A stretch of 64,000 nucleotides of DNA. Origin: VAZQ01 sp963702695. Its GTDB lineage: Bacteria > Pseudomonadota > Alphaproteobacteria > Rhizobiales > Xanthobacteraceae. The DNA lies in assembly GCA_963702695.1 (NCBI GenBank), contig CAVPDS010000011.1:124001-188000 (forward strand), in the 5' to 3' direction. The position numbers and the translations under genes are program-made. Shown one piece after another: positions 44,090-52,378 of this stretch; position 1 is the stretch's first letter; every line of letters starts with the position of its first letter. The notes under the pieces are model-generated. The model made no database searches. It was given only the letters and a program-made list of their open reading frames with translations, and was not told the origin of the DNA.

Positions 44090-44141
44090 GGCGTGATGAA
44101 GATACCGATGCTAAAGTGAATTTCGTTGGCGCTGCGTCTTT

Positions 44142-44182
44142 CTCTTGGTCATGTCTTTAACTCTTGGTCATGTCTTTAACTC
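44142..44182. repeat. 19-bp tandem direct repeat
   Basis: CTCTTGGTCATGTCTTTAA occurs as two perfect copies (44142-44160, 44161-44179), with a broken third copy beginning CTCTTGG at 44180. It lies in the gap downstream of the radical SAM gene and about 60 bp after the stop of the minus-strand dioxygenase gene. It is likely a slippage product. Confidence 0.85.
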
Positions 44183-44240
44183 TTGGCCGTGAGACCCGGT
44201 GTGCCCAGTTTTGTCCCGGTCATGACGAAGCAAAAGGCCT

Positions 44241-44741
44241 TCACAAAATAAAGCTCACCGATCCCAAATTGCCGAGCTCGTGCGCGTCGATCAGCACGCG
44301 GCGCTCCTTGATGCGGAAGCTGTCACCCGCGCGGCGCAGCACGAAGCGGTAGGAGCCGACATATTCGCGAATGCGCTCGTAGCGGCGGAAGCGGTAGCAA
44401 ACGAAGTTGGCCGCCACCGTGATCAGGTCACCCTCGGCATCGACGATGCGGACGTTGGAGATCATCCGGCGCGTGCGCGACTTCGGATATTCGGCATGGC
44501 AGTTGGGATCATTGATGCGGATGACGCGTTGGCGGATGCGCTCACGGTCGTCGGCGATAATGAATAGTGTGGAGCGGTGATCGCTCTCGGGCTGATCGTT
44601 CGGCGGCACGTAGTACGTGGCATCATCGGCCAGCAGCGCCTCCCACTCCTTCAGCTTCCATTCGTCGAGCAGCGCCGCCTCGTGGTAGAGAAAGTCTTCG
44701 GCCTCCTGACGCGTGACCACGGGCTTGGTCGCGATGGTCAT
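44241..44741 (-). CDS. Aromatic ring-hydroxylating dioxygenase, beta subunit
   Basis: 166 aa, the usual length for the small subunit. The SnoaL-like fold is indicated by the N-terminal helix with EAEDFLYHEAALLDEWKLKEW and the C-terminal strand region YVGSYRFVLRR. The beta subunit stabilises the alpha subunit hexamer and rarely takes part in catalysis. Its ATG overlaps the alpha-subunit TGA by the ATGA quartet (44738-44741), so the two are translationally coupled. The substrate is unknown. Confidence 0.88.
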   Translation of the reverse strand: MTIATKPVVTRQEAEDFLYHEAALLDEWKLKEWEALLADDATYYVPPNDQPESDHRSTLFIIADDRERIRQRVIRINDPNCHAEYPKSRTRRMISNVRIVDAEGDLITVAANFVCYRFRRYERIREYVGSYRFVLRRAGDSFRIKERRVLIDAHELGNLGSVSFIL

Positions 44742-46015
44742 GCCTCCGCTCCCATCAACTCGTTCCAGCGTCGCCAGAAGATGCGCAGGTGATGCTCGTC
44801 GCTGTTGAGCTGCTCGCCGTTCTTGCCCATGCCGCGCGACATCTCCGACCAGCGGTCCTCGGCCCAGTTGGCGAGGCCCTGCTGCACCAGTTCAAGTGCC
44901 TCGACATCGTCTGGGGTGGCGAAACCGCCCGGCCCGTAGAAGGTGAGGAACGCGTCGAGCCGCCGCGCGCGGGCGCTCTCGGCCTCCTCCACCGGGCCGA
45001 GCGCCCAGGCGGTGACGTGCATCCTGTCGGCGCCCTGCGGATAGAACGTGCGCACCGTGACGGAGGAGCCGTCGTTGATCACGAGGTTCGGGAACACCAC
45101 GAGATTGCGGTTGGTATCGGCGACGCGGGTCGCGCGTTCGGCGCCGAGCCGGGCGACCAGCTCGTTGCGGATGTCGGCGATCTCGGCCTTCGCCGGTTCG
45201 CCGTAGAGCGGAATCCATTTCGCCACCGGACGGCCGCGGAAGTTGACGTTGTCGGTGGTGAAATGCCCGTTGCCGAGCTCGATAGCGTAGCCCTTGGTCG
45301 GGAGGACCAGACCCTCCTTAGGCGGCTCGAGCTTTACCCCCGAGTTGGCCATGAAGTTGAGCCAGGTCGAGTGCGTTGACGGCAAGTGATAATCGTCGAC
45401 GCTGTTTTCCACCATCAGCTTCCAGTTGGCGGCGACGTCGTATTCCTGCACGCCAGCGATGATCTCCATCTGCCCGGAAGGCGACTGGTCGATCACGAGG
45501 TCGATGTAGTCCTTGGCGCCGGCGAGATAGTCGGAGAGCGGCTCCACGTCCTCGTCGAGGCACATGAACCAGAAGCCGCGATACTCTTCGAATCGGGCCG
45601 GCTGCTTGAGCCCGTACGCGACCTTGTCAAACGCTTCGGCATAGGCGTCGTCGCCGGGCACGCGCGCGAGCGTGCCGTCGATGTTGTAGCTCCAGCCATG
45701 ATAGATGCACATGAAGCGCCGCGCATTGCCCACGCGCTCGGTGCACACGATCGCACCGCGGTGGCGGCAGGTGTTGAACAGGCAGTGATAGGCGCCATCG
45801 CGGTCGCGGGTGAAGATGACCGGCCGGCCAGCGACTTTACGCGAGACGAAGTCACCCGGCTTCTTCAGTTCCGATGCGTGGCCGACATAGATCCAGCAGC
45901 GCCCGAAAATGTGCGACATTTCCTTACGCAGGATGTCGTCGGAGACCAGCACCTCACGGTCGAGCAGGAAGGTCTTTCGCTCGCGATCGTCGATGATGTA
46001 GGAGCGTGCGGACAT
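44738..46015 (-). CDS. Rieske non-heme iron dioxygenase, alpha subunit
   Basis: 425 aa. The Rieske cluster ligands are C83, H85, C103 and H106 (CRH...CIYHGW). The mononuclear iron motif lies in NSVDDYHLPSTH at about residues 205-216, with the bridging Asp and two His. The C-terminal domain is the catalytic alpha/beta fold. It adds O2 across an aromatic or alkene bond using electrons from a ferredoxin. The ATG at 46015 is used since upstream codons are not conserved-looking. The Rieske ferredoxin gene is divergent, 181 bp away; no reductase gene is seen. Confidence 0.93.
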   Translation of the reverse strand: MSARSYIIDDRERKTFLLDREVLVSDDILRKEMSHIFGRCWIYVGHASELKKPGDFVSRKVAGRPVIFTRDRDGAYHCLFNTCRHRGAIVCTERVGNARRFMCIYHGWSYNIDGTLARVPGDDAYAEAFDKVAYGLKQPARFEEYRGFWFMCLDEDVEPLSDYLAGAKDYIDLVIDQSPSGQMEIIAGVQEYDVAANWKLMVENSVDDYHLPSTHSTWLNFMANSGVKLEPPKEGLVLPTKGYAIELGNGHFTTDNVNFRGRPVAKWIPLYGEPAKAEIADIRNELVARLGAERATRVADTNRNLVVFPNLVINDGSSVTVRTFYPQGADRMHVTAWALGPVEEAESARARRLDAFLTFYGPGGFATPDDVEALELVQQGLANWAEDRWSEMSRGMGKNGEQLNSDEHHLRIFWRRWNELMGAEA

Positions 46016-46196
46016 TTTGGTCGTGGCTCTCGTTTGGCAGCGCCCCGCCGCCTCACGCATAGGGTATATACCGGCCCGAAACCGGGTCAATTCGGTCGCG
46101 CCCGTCCGGTTGCGGTGGGATCGCCCGATCCCCCCTTGCACTTTTCCAGCGTGTCGTTAAAGCACGCACGTCCTTTGTCCCGCCGAGCTTGACCCC

Positions 46197-46526
46197 ATGG
46201 CCGAAGTTCCTGTCTGCGCTATCTCCGAAGTGCCCGAGAACAGCGTCATCAGCCGCGAGATCGGCGAGGAGCTGGTTGCGATCTACAATATCGAGGGCAC
46301 GTTCTACGCCACCGAAGCGCGCTGCACGCACGGGCTCTCCGACCTTGCCGACGGCACACTCGACGGCGACGTGATCGAATGCAGCTTCCATTTCGGCGCC
46401 TTCCATGTGCCGAGCGGCAAGGCCGTGCAGGCCCCCTGCTTCGTCAACCTCAAGACCTTCAAGACCGAGGTGAAGGACGGGCAGGTGTTCGTGGACCTGG
46501 ACACGCCGGCGCCGGCGCAGGCTTAG
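46197..46526 (+). CDS. Rieske-type ferredoxin for a ring-hydroxylating oxygenase
   Basis: 109 aa, a soluble Rieske protein. Cluster ligands C43-x-H45 (RCTHG) and C62-x2-H65 (CSFHFG) are in the right spacing. It transfers electrons to the oxygenase alpha subunit. It is divergent from the alpha/beta pair, which is less usual than a collinear arrangement. The missing NADH-dependent reductase must be elsewhere. Confidence 0.9.
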   Translation: MAEVPVCAISEVPENSVISREIGEELVAIYNIEGTFYATEARCTHGLSDLADGTLDGDVIECSFHFGAFHVPSGKAVQAPCFVNLKTFKTEVKDGQVFVDLDTPAPAQA

Positions 46527-46689
46527 TTCCATACCTCATCCGGGTGAACCACGAAATTGCCATCCCCGCGACGGCCGGACGCATATGCCGTGTCCTCAAA
46601 GGTTAGGCGCGGCCCGGCGGATGATTTCCTTGATCGCCGATATTGATCCCCGCCCTCGCGGGGACGACATGAAGCGCTTCCCGCCGTCC

Positions 46690-46722
46690 AAAAAATCATG
46701 CCCGGCACTTGGCCGGGCATGA
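46690..46722 (-). terminator. Intrinsic terminator after the cytochrome-propeller gene
   Basis: On the minus strand, 24 bases past the stop at 46747, TCATGCCCGGC and its complement form an 11-bp perfect stem with a 5-nt loop, followed at once by six T (46690-46695). It is a textbook Rho-independent terminator. It may act weakly on the convergent ferredoxin gene too, but with A on that side. Confidence 0.85.
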
Positions 46723-46746
46723 AGCTCGCAAACCGCATTCGCTCGC

Positions 46747-48027
46747 TCAGTTCGAATTCGAAGGCAGAATCTCGACCAGCCCGATTTTACTGATGCCGCT
46801 CAGGGAGATGGCGATGTTGCCGTCCTTGGTCGGCATCATGTGGCGGACGATGCCGCCGCCGTCGGGCATTTCCCAGGTCTGGAATTTTTCGGTCTTCGGG
46901 TCGAAGCGCACGAGCGTGTTCGGACGCAGGTTCGATTCACAATACCAGATGACGTCGTCGATCGCGGTCATGCCGTACGGCTGCGCCTGCGGGCCGCCGG
47001 GGCCCGGCCATTCCTTGGTCGCGCCGGTCTTCGGATCGAAGCGCACGAGGTTGCCGTTCGACCAGTCGCCGAACCAGATCATGTCATCGGACGTCACGGT
47101 CATGCGGCGGGCGCGGCTCTTTGGGTTCGGCAGCACGAACTCCTTGACCTGCATCGTCACGGGATCGACGGTTGCGAGCTTGTTGGAGCCGAAATAACTG
47201 AACCACGGCTGCATGCCATCGGAGAGGAAACGCAGCGCATAAGGCTGCTGCCCGGGACCACCGGTCGGCTGCACGAGCTTGATCTCGCCGGTCTTTACGT
47301 CGAGCCGGCCCATGAAGCCGCCGTTCTGCACGCTGAACCAGAGGTGGTCACCAGTCTTGTCGAACAGCGGTGTGTGCGGGTCCTTCGCCTTCGGATCCGG
47401 CATCCAATACTGCTTCCACTCGCCGGTCGTCGGATTGAACTTTCCGATATGGCCGCCCCAGTTGCCGGCGTACCAGATATTGCCATCCTTATCGTTAATC
47501 AGACCGTGCGGACCGGCGTGCACGGGGATTTCAAATTCCTTGCGCTCACCGGTCTTGGGATTGAGCCGGCCAAGTTTGTTGGCAAACTGGCCCGACCACC
47601 AGATCATCCCGTCCGGCGTCGCCAGCGGATCATGCGGCCGCGAGCCCGGCGTCGGCGTGTCCCACACCTTGAACTTTATGTTGGCTGGCCCCGAGAGCAG
47701 CACCGGCTTCGGGCGCGGGCGGCCCGGGAAATTCGCGATCAGATAGTCTGCGATCTGATCGACCTGCGCATCCGTAACGGGCGCACCGGCAGACTTCATC
47801 ATGTGGACGGTTTCCCGCCACTCGTCCGCGTCCTTGTTGTTGTTCACGACGCGGCGCAGGTCATGGCAGCCGATGCAATTCTGCTGGATGATCGGCTTCG
47901 CGGCGCCGTCCGGCAGGGGAAACCCGCCCGGCTGGCTCGGATCGGGTCGAACGACTTGGGCCTGAACTGGCAGCACGGCGTAGCACAACACCGCGATCAC
48001 CGACATCAGAAGCGATGGTCTCATCAT
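46747..48027 (-). CDS. Fusion of cytochrome c-like domain and Vgb/NHL-type beta-propeller
   Basis: 426 aa. A signal peptide ends at VQA-Q near residue 23. The haem motif CIGCH is at residues 51-55 and a later Met for the sixth ligand is likely in HMMKSAG. From about residue 130 a propeller of virginiamycin B lyase type follows, with repeated W/G-x-D-x-N-G-N-L-x-R-[FL] segments such as GNIWYAGNWGG. It is periplasmic and could couple haem redox to ligand binding. ATG 48027 follows GAGGA. A redox partner is not evident. Confidence 0.85.
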   Translation of the reverse strand: MMRPSLLMSVIAVLCYAVLPVQAQVVRPDPSQPGGFPLPDGAAKPIIQQNCIGCHDLRRVVNNNKDADEWRETVHMMKSAGAPVTDAQVDQIADYLIANFPGRPRPKPVLLSGPANIKFKVWDTPTPGSRPHDPLATPDGMIWWSGQFANKLGRLNPKTGERKEFEIPVHAGPHGLINDKDGNIWYAGNWGGHIGKFNPTTGEWKQYWMPDPKAKDPHTPLFDKTGDHLWFSVQNGGFMGRLDVKTGEIKLVQPTGGPGQQPYALRFLSDGMQPWFSYFGSNKLATVDPVTMQVKEFVLPNPKSRARRMTVTSDDMIWFGDWSNGNLVRFDPKTGATKEWPGPGGPQAQPYGMTAIDDVIWYCESNLRPNTLVRFDPKTEKFQTWEMPDGGGIVRHMMPTKDGNIAISLSGISKIGLVEILPSNSN

Positions 48028-48135
48028 GATTTGATCCTCAAGAGATGCAGGGCGAGGTGCCGCGCGGATTTGCAGAGCGATATTACCTGCCGCCAGGAAA
48101 TATTGCCACACGCGCGAACAACGTGGGGGCAGAAT

Positions 48136-48984
48136 TCAGGTCGCGCCGATGAACTTGCGCACGTAGCCGACCAGGGCGTCCGGCGCCATGCGCGGGATGT
48201 CGTGCTGAGACTCGACCGTGAACTGCGGGATTTGCGGATATTCCTTGGTGAACCGCGCCACGGTCTCGGGCGGGTAGCGGTCGGACTGGAGTCCGCGCAC
48301 CAGGATACTGGGAGTCTTGACCATACCGAGCTCGGCCCACATTTCGCGCACCGGCCGCCGCGGCGGCAGCGCTGCGCCCTCGCCGATCGGCTTCCTATTG
48401 CCGTTGTCGGGATCGCGCTTGAGCATGTAGCCCTTGTCGATCTTGATCAGCGCATGGGTCGCGCGCTCGCGGTCGAGCCCGAAACGCGGCGGATTGTGGA
48501 GCTTGGCGAAGCGCGCCATCGCCGCATCGATCGATTCGAACACCATCGGCGGGTTGCCCACGGTCGGGCCGGTGGCCGCGTCCTCGTCGCGGTTCATCTG
48601 GCTGTCGACGATGACCAGCTTCTCCAGCCGGTCCGGGAAATTCACCGCGAAGGAGATGATCGTGGGCCCGGCGCCGGAATGTCCCGCCAGGATGAACTTG
48701 CCCCAGCCCATGGCCGCGGTCACCGCCAGGATGTCGTCGAGCAACGCGTCGCGGGAATAATCCTTGCTCGGGCTCCAGGTGGATTCGCCCCAGCCGCGCC
48801 GGTCGGGCGTCACCACTTCACGGTCGGTCGCCAGCGCCGACGCGACGCCGATCCAGTCATAGGAATCGTAGTAGTTGGAGCCGTGCAGGATCAGGAGCGG
48901 CGTCGCCCCCTTGGTTCCGAATACGCGATAGAAGAGCGACACATCGCCGGAATTCACACGTCCGGTACGTTGTTCAATTGCCAT
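48136..48984 (-). CDS. Alpha/beta hydrolase
   Basis: 282 aa. The nucleophile elbow is GHSGAG with S103, and LLILHGSNYYDS near 30-42 forms the oxyanion hole region. The catalytic His is likely in ESQHDIPRMAPD near residue 258. It starts at ATG 48984, preceded by GGGAGG. No signal peptide, so cytoplasmic. It is next to the dioxygenase region on the same strand and may act on ring-cleavage products, but that is inference. Confidence 0.85.
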   Translation of the reverse strand: MAIEQRTGRVNSGDVSLFYRVFGTKGATPLLILHGSNYYDSYDWIGVASALATDREVVTPDRRGWGESTWSPSKDYSRDALLDDILAVTAAMGWGKFILAGHSGAGPTIISFAVNFPDRLEKLVIVDSQMNRDEDAATGPTVGNPPMVFESIDAAMARFAKLHNPPRFGLDRERATHALIKIDKGYMLKRDPDNGNRKPIGEGAALPPRRPVREMWAELGMVKTPSILVRGLQSDRYPPETVARFTKEYPQIPQFTVESQHDIPRMAPDALVGYVRKFIGAT

Positions 48985-49053
48985 GGTTTTCCTCCCGCAG
49001 AGCTGCCCGAGCGGCAAATATAACAGCATGGTAGCTTGCTATGGATCACCGCG

Positions 49054-49695
49054 CTACCGTGTGCGCGACCCCTCACCGGCCCGGGAGCCTGCTCCGATCT
49101 GTCGCTGTGCGATGGGCAAGAACTTGCGCACACGCGGCGGTAGCGCGGACGGCGGGCGGGTTAGTAATGCTGTGATATTGACCGTAATTTTACGAGCTTT
49201 GCGCGCGACAATGGCCGGACGCTCGGAAATGTCGGTTCTATTTGGGATCAGGCCGCGTCCGGCGTTTTTGCCGGCACGCTTGTTATAACGTTTTCCGTGC
49301 CGCCTCAGACTGCGCCACAAGTTGCCTCCGTCGCGTTTGTCCTGCCAGATCATCTGGTAGATACGCTCATGGCTCAGCTTGATACCCTGGTCGCGTAGCC
49401 AGCCGCTGATCTGCTCCGGCGACCAGCGCATCTGGCGCAACTTCGCTTCGATCTTGCGCCGCACTGGCGCCGTTAGCTTGCGCGGCATACTTCGTATCGT
49501 CTGCCGCGCTTGAGCCTTCGCTTCTGCTTGCTTGAACCGATAGCCACGCTGACCCCGATTGCGGCGCAGCTCTCGGCTTACCGTGCTTTGGCTGACTCCC
49601 AAAACGCTGGCGATACATTCTTGGCTGGTACCACCCTTGCTCAGCGCACAAATCTGGCAGCGGTCTTCATACGTTACTCGCCGGTACTTGCTCAA
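49054..49695 (-). pseudogene. IS30 family transposase, C-terminally truncated
   Basis: The frame has IS30 features: TTG start at 49695 with GGAG upstream, SKYRRVTYEDRCQICAL, a helix-turn-helix with SQSTVSRELRRN near residue 40, and MRWSPEQISGWLRDQGI then GRGLIPNRTDISERPAIV. The DDE catalytic domain that should follow with a GDWEGDT-like motif is absent; the last 45 codons run into unrelated sequence. It is about half of a full transposase. No clear inverted-repeat ends were found by eye, so the element is a remnant. Confidence 0.85.
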
Positions 49696-49772
49696 CTTGT
49701 AAATCTCCGATTTTGACTCGATTACTTTGCCGTGCTGAAATTCGCGCGTAAGCAACAATCTGGGAGGATTCC

Positions 49773-50426
49773 ATGTACCGTGCCATAGCGTTATCAGTTT
49801 CCATTGTGGCGATGACCTGGGCCGCGACCGCCGCCGCCGATTCGCCGAAGCTCAAGGGATCGTATGGGTTCACCGGCACTGCGGCCTGTCTGGTCGCGCC
49901 GGGAAACAGCGGCGGCAACCCCGGAAACGATCCTAATGGTCCGGCCGGATTTAACTCGTTCCTGCAGCCATTGAACAATGGGAGTTCTTTCTCCCGTTCG
50001 TTTTCTGTCGAGGGCATTCGAACATTTAATGGCGATGGAACGGGAACCGTTAAGGGTACGGCCGTCAACATCACCGTCCGTCCGACCCCGGGGCCGGCAC
50101 CGGCAGTCCCCGCGTTCCCAGCATCGGCGGGTTCTGCTGATTTCAGCTACTCGTTCACCTACACGGTCGATGGCGATGGCGGCTGGACCTCCAGCATGGT
50201 GCCGGGTAGCTACAGCGAAAACCACGTGACCGGCCCGCGCACCGGACAGACCAGCACGGTCGACGCGATCCCGCCGGTCACCGGTATGATTTCGCAGGAC
50301 GGCAAGACGCTGATTGCCTCGCACGTTACCCCGACGGTCGAAACCCATACCTACTCGAACGGCGACGTCGACCCGCAAATCTGTCATCGCTCGCGCGTCT
50401 TCATCGCCCTGTCGAATGGTCACTGA
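49773..50426 (+). CDS. Secreted protein of unknown function
   Basis: 217 aa. A signal peptide ends near TAAA-D (residue 22). The mature chain is Gly-, Pro-, Ser- and Thr-rich, with GSYGFTGTAACL and repeated short beta-strand-like stretches, a single C-terminal cysteine in QICHRSRVF and no enzyme motif. The IS30 remnant abuts its 5' side; ATG 49773 follows GGAGG. I do not recognise the family. Confidence 0.75.
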   Translation: MYRAIALSVSIVAMTWAATAAADSPKLKGSYGFTGTAACLVAPGNSGGNPGNDPNGPAGFNSFLQPLNNGSSFSRSFSVEGIRTFNGDGTGTVKGTAVNITVRPTPGPAPAVPAFPASAGSADFSYSFTYTVDGDGGWTSSMVPGSYSENHVTGPRTGQTSTVDAIPPVTGMISQDGKTLIASHVTPTVETHTYSNGDVDPQICHRSRVFIALSNGH

Positions 50427-50756
50427 TAACCACGACTAGTGGAACTGATCGGGTGATTTGACGCCTTACTTGGAATCCGCTTCGACAATTCCGGGTGTCG
50501 TCCCTGCGCAAGCAGGGACCCATACGCCGTGTCCAAGGTGGTGTAACGCAATCGGTGATTGATCTGCTGCGTGGAGGGTATGGGTCCCTGCTTTCGCAGG
50601 GACGACAGCGGAAGTGATCGAGTGGGTTCCGCTTCACACGCATCGCATGATGCGCCGGCGGACCGCCAAAAAGTCAAATCGACCGACGGCGGTCGCGGCC
50701 GGGACGACGACACGATCGGCTGCCGGATGGCCGCCGGTCGCATCGGGTGATCGGGC
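50427..50756. other. 330-bp gap with a large inverted repeat
   Basis: Between the secreted protein and the STN-like gene. The central 110 bp is the element at 50497-50606; no conserved gene is visible in the rest. The region after 50630 is a G+C-rich open shadow. Confidence 0.5.
50497..50606. repeat. 110-bp MITE-like element with 29-bp inverted ends
   Basis: Left end 50497-50525 and right end 50578-50606 are 29-bp inverted repeats with one mismatch. Each end is itself a small hairpin, CCCTGC-GCAA-GCAGGG on the left and CCCTGC-TTTC-GCAGGG on the right. A 52-bp spacer with no open frame lies between. This hairpin-in-hairpin shape resembles non-autonomous mobile or REP-type elements. Confidence 0.8.
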
Positions 50757-51167
50757 ATGGTCAAAATCGTTCAGCGCGCCACGGCGCGACAATATCGAAT
50801 TTCCTGCGTGCTAGCGATGGCGCTCACGTGCGGCCTCGCAACTGCTGCCGCGGCTGAGGTCCGCGTCGAAGGCAGCCCGGCGGCGGTTCGCGTCACCACC
50901 AGCCAGGATGCGATTGCCGATGTCCTGTCGGCGCTCGCCGTTAATTTCAACGTGCAATACCGTACCGCGATCGCCCTCGATGCCGCCGCCAACCCCAGCT
51001 ATTCGGGCTCAGTCGGTCAGGTGATTGCTCGCCTGCTCGACGGCTACAACTACATCATCAAGCGAGATCAGGAATCCACCGAGGTCGTCGTCTTCGGCAA
51101 GCGCGGCGAGATGGCGATTCCGCCGAAGGCGCCTCCTCCCAAAGGGGTCTTGTCGCGATGGCGGTGA
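50757..51167 (+). CDS. Solitary secreted STN-like domain protein
   Basis: 136 aa. A long basic-hydrophobic signal peptide ends near AAAA-E (residue 33). About residues 40-115 look like a secretin/TonB short N-terminal (STN) domain: a beta-alpha-beta pattern with IADVLSALAVNFNVQY and YSGSVGQVIARLLDGYNYII, the two-helix-and-strand units used by FecA- and secretin-type proteins. No barrel follows; the chain ends after a Pro-rich tail. Its job as a free domain is unknown. It is convergent with the HtrA-like gene. Confidence 0.7.
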   Translation: MVKIVQRATARQYRISCVLAMALTCGLATAAAAEVRVEGSPAAVRVTTSQDAIADVLSALAVNFNVQYRTAIALDAAANPSYSGSVGQVIARLLDGYNYIIKRDQESTEVVVFGKRGEMAIPPKAPPPKGVLSRWR

Positions 51168-51174
51168 GGTTTCT

Positions 51175-52149
51175 TCAATGCAGCCGCGGCGCCTTCAGGA
51201 AGCGGCGTCGATCCGCCGATGGCACGTGGAGCTCGAACGACTTGCCGTCGCGATAGACGGTGAGCGGAACGTCGACACCGGCGTGTCCCAACGACCAGAT
51301 CTTTCGGAACAGGCCAGCGAGATCGCTCACTTCGTTACCGGCAACCGCGAGCAGGACGTCGCCCGTGCGCAGATCGGATTTCCGCGCCGGGCCCTTGCTT
51401 GAAAGGCCTACCACCACCACGCGATCATTGACCTCGGTGGCATAGAGGCCGAGCCACGGCCGCGGCGGCTGATTGCGGCGGCCGAGTGTCATCAGATCAT
51501 CGAGGATCGGTTTCAGCAGATCGATCGGCACGATCATGTTGAGATGTTCGGTCTCGCCCGCTTTGCTCGCCTGATCGAGCTGCAGCGAACCGATCCCGAG
51601 GAGATCGCCGCGCGGCCCAATCACGGCGGTCCCGCCCCAATTCGGATGCGCCGGCGCGGTGAAGATCGCCTCGTCGATCACGTATTCCCAGTAGCCGGCG
51701 AATTCCTGCCGCGCGGCAACGCGCGCTGCGACCGAATGACGGCGTCCACCGGCGCCGCCGACCACCACGCTTTCGCCGACCGGCACTTCGCCCGAGCGGC
51801 CAAGATCGAGGTGCGGCAGATCGATGCGCGCGAGCGCCTGCACTAGGCCGAAGCCGGTTTCCTGATCGTAGCCGAGCGCGTGGCCGGGTACGGCGCGTCC
51901 ATCGCTGAACGTCAGCCAGATCGTCTCCGCCTCGGTGATGAGATAGCCGATGGTGAGCACCAGGCCGTCGCTGCGGATGAGGACGCCGTTGCCTGCCCGC
52001 TCGGTGCCGAGCGTCTCGGCGCTGAAGGCATCGCTGGGAACGACCGAGCGCAGCCCGACCACCGATTCGAGTGACCGCTCAAGATCGAAATCATAATCTT
52101 CCGGCTTCGGTTGTGCGCCCGGCGGCACCTTCCAATCGCTCGACGCCAT
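51175..52149 (-). CDS. HtrA-like PDZ protein without a catalytic triad
   Basis: 324 aa. The trypsin-like beta-barrel pattern runs from about residue 30 to 210, and a PDZ-like domain follows with PWLGLYATEVNDRVVVVGL and LRTGDVLLAVAGNEV. The three triad positions are lost: TIGYLI has Tyr where HtrA has the TNxHV histidine, the DxxTDLA aspartate is Gly in ETGFGLV, and the GNSGGP serine segment reads HPNWGGTAV. It should be an inactive chaperone or scaffold. ATG 52149 follows GGGAG; a start 14 codons earlier is possible. It has no obvious signal peptide. Confidence 0.82.
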   Translation of the reverse strand: MASSDWKVPPGAQPKPEDYDFDLERSLESVVGLRSVVPSDAFSAETLGTERAGNGVLIRSDGLVLTIGYLITEAETIWLTFSDGRAVPGHALGYDQETGFGLVQALARIDLPHLDLGRSGEVPVGESVVVGGAGGRRHSVAARVAARQEFAGYWEYVIDEAIFTAPAHPNWGGTAVIGPRGDLLGIGSLQLDQASKAGETEHLNMIVPIDLLKPILDDLMTLGRRNQPPRPWLGLYATEVNDRVVVVGLSSKGPARKSDLRTGDVLLAVAGNEVSDLAGLFRKIWSLGHAGVDVPLTVYRDGKSFELHVPSADRRRFLKAPRLH

Positions 52150-52378
52150 CTGCGTCTCCCTCGGCGCACCCGCACCGGCCTCGTCGAACATCACAGCGGC
52201 CCAATCGGCAACCGGCCGCGCCGCCGGCACGGCTGCCCTTCAGGCGCCAACCCGGCGCAAACTTAGCACACCGGGCGCGTCGCTCATACATGGTCAAATG
52301 GGAGGCGCGTTGTGTTCACGCAATGCCGGTCACGCCCAGCGCGGCTGTTGCTTGGTGCGGTACTTTGGGCTTGTTAAT

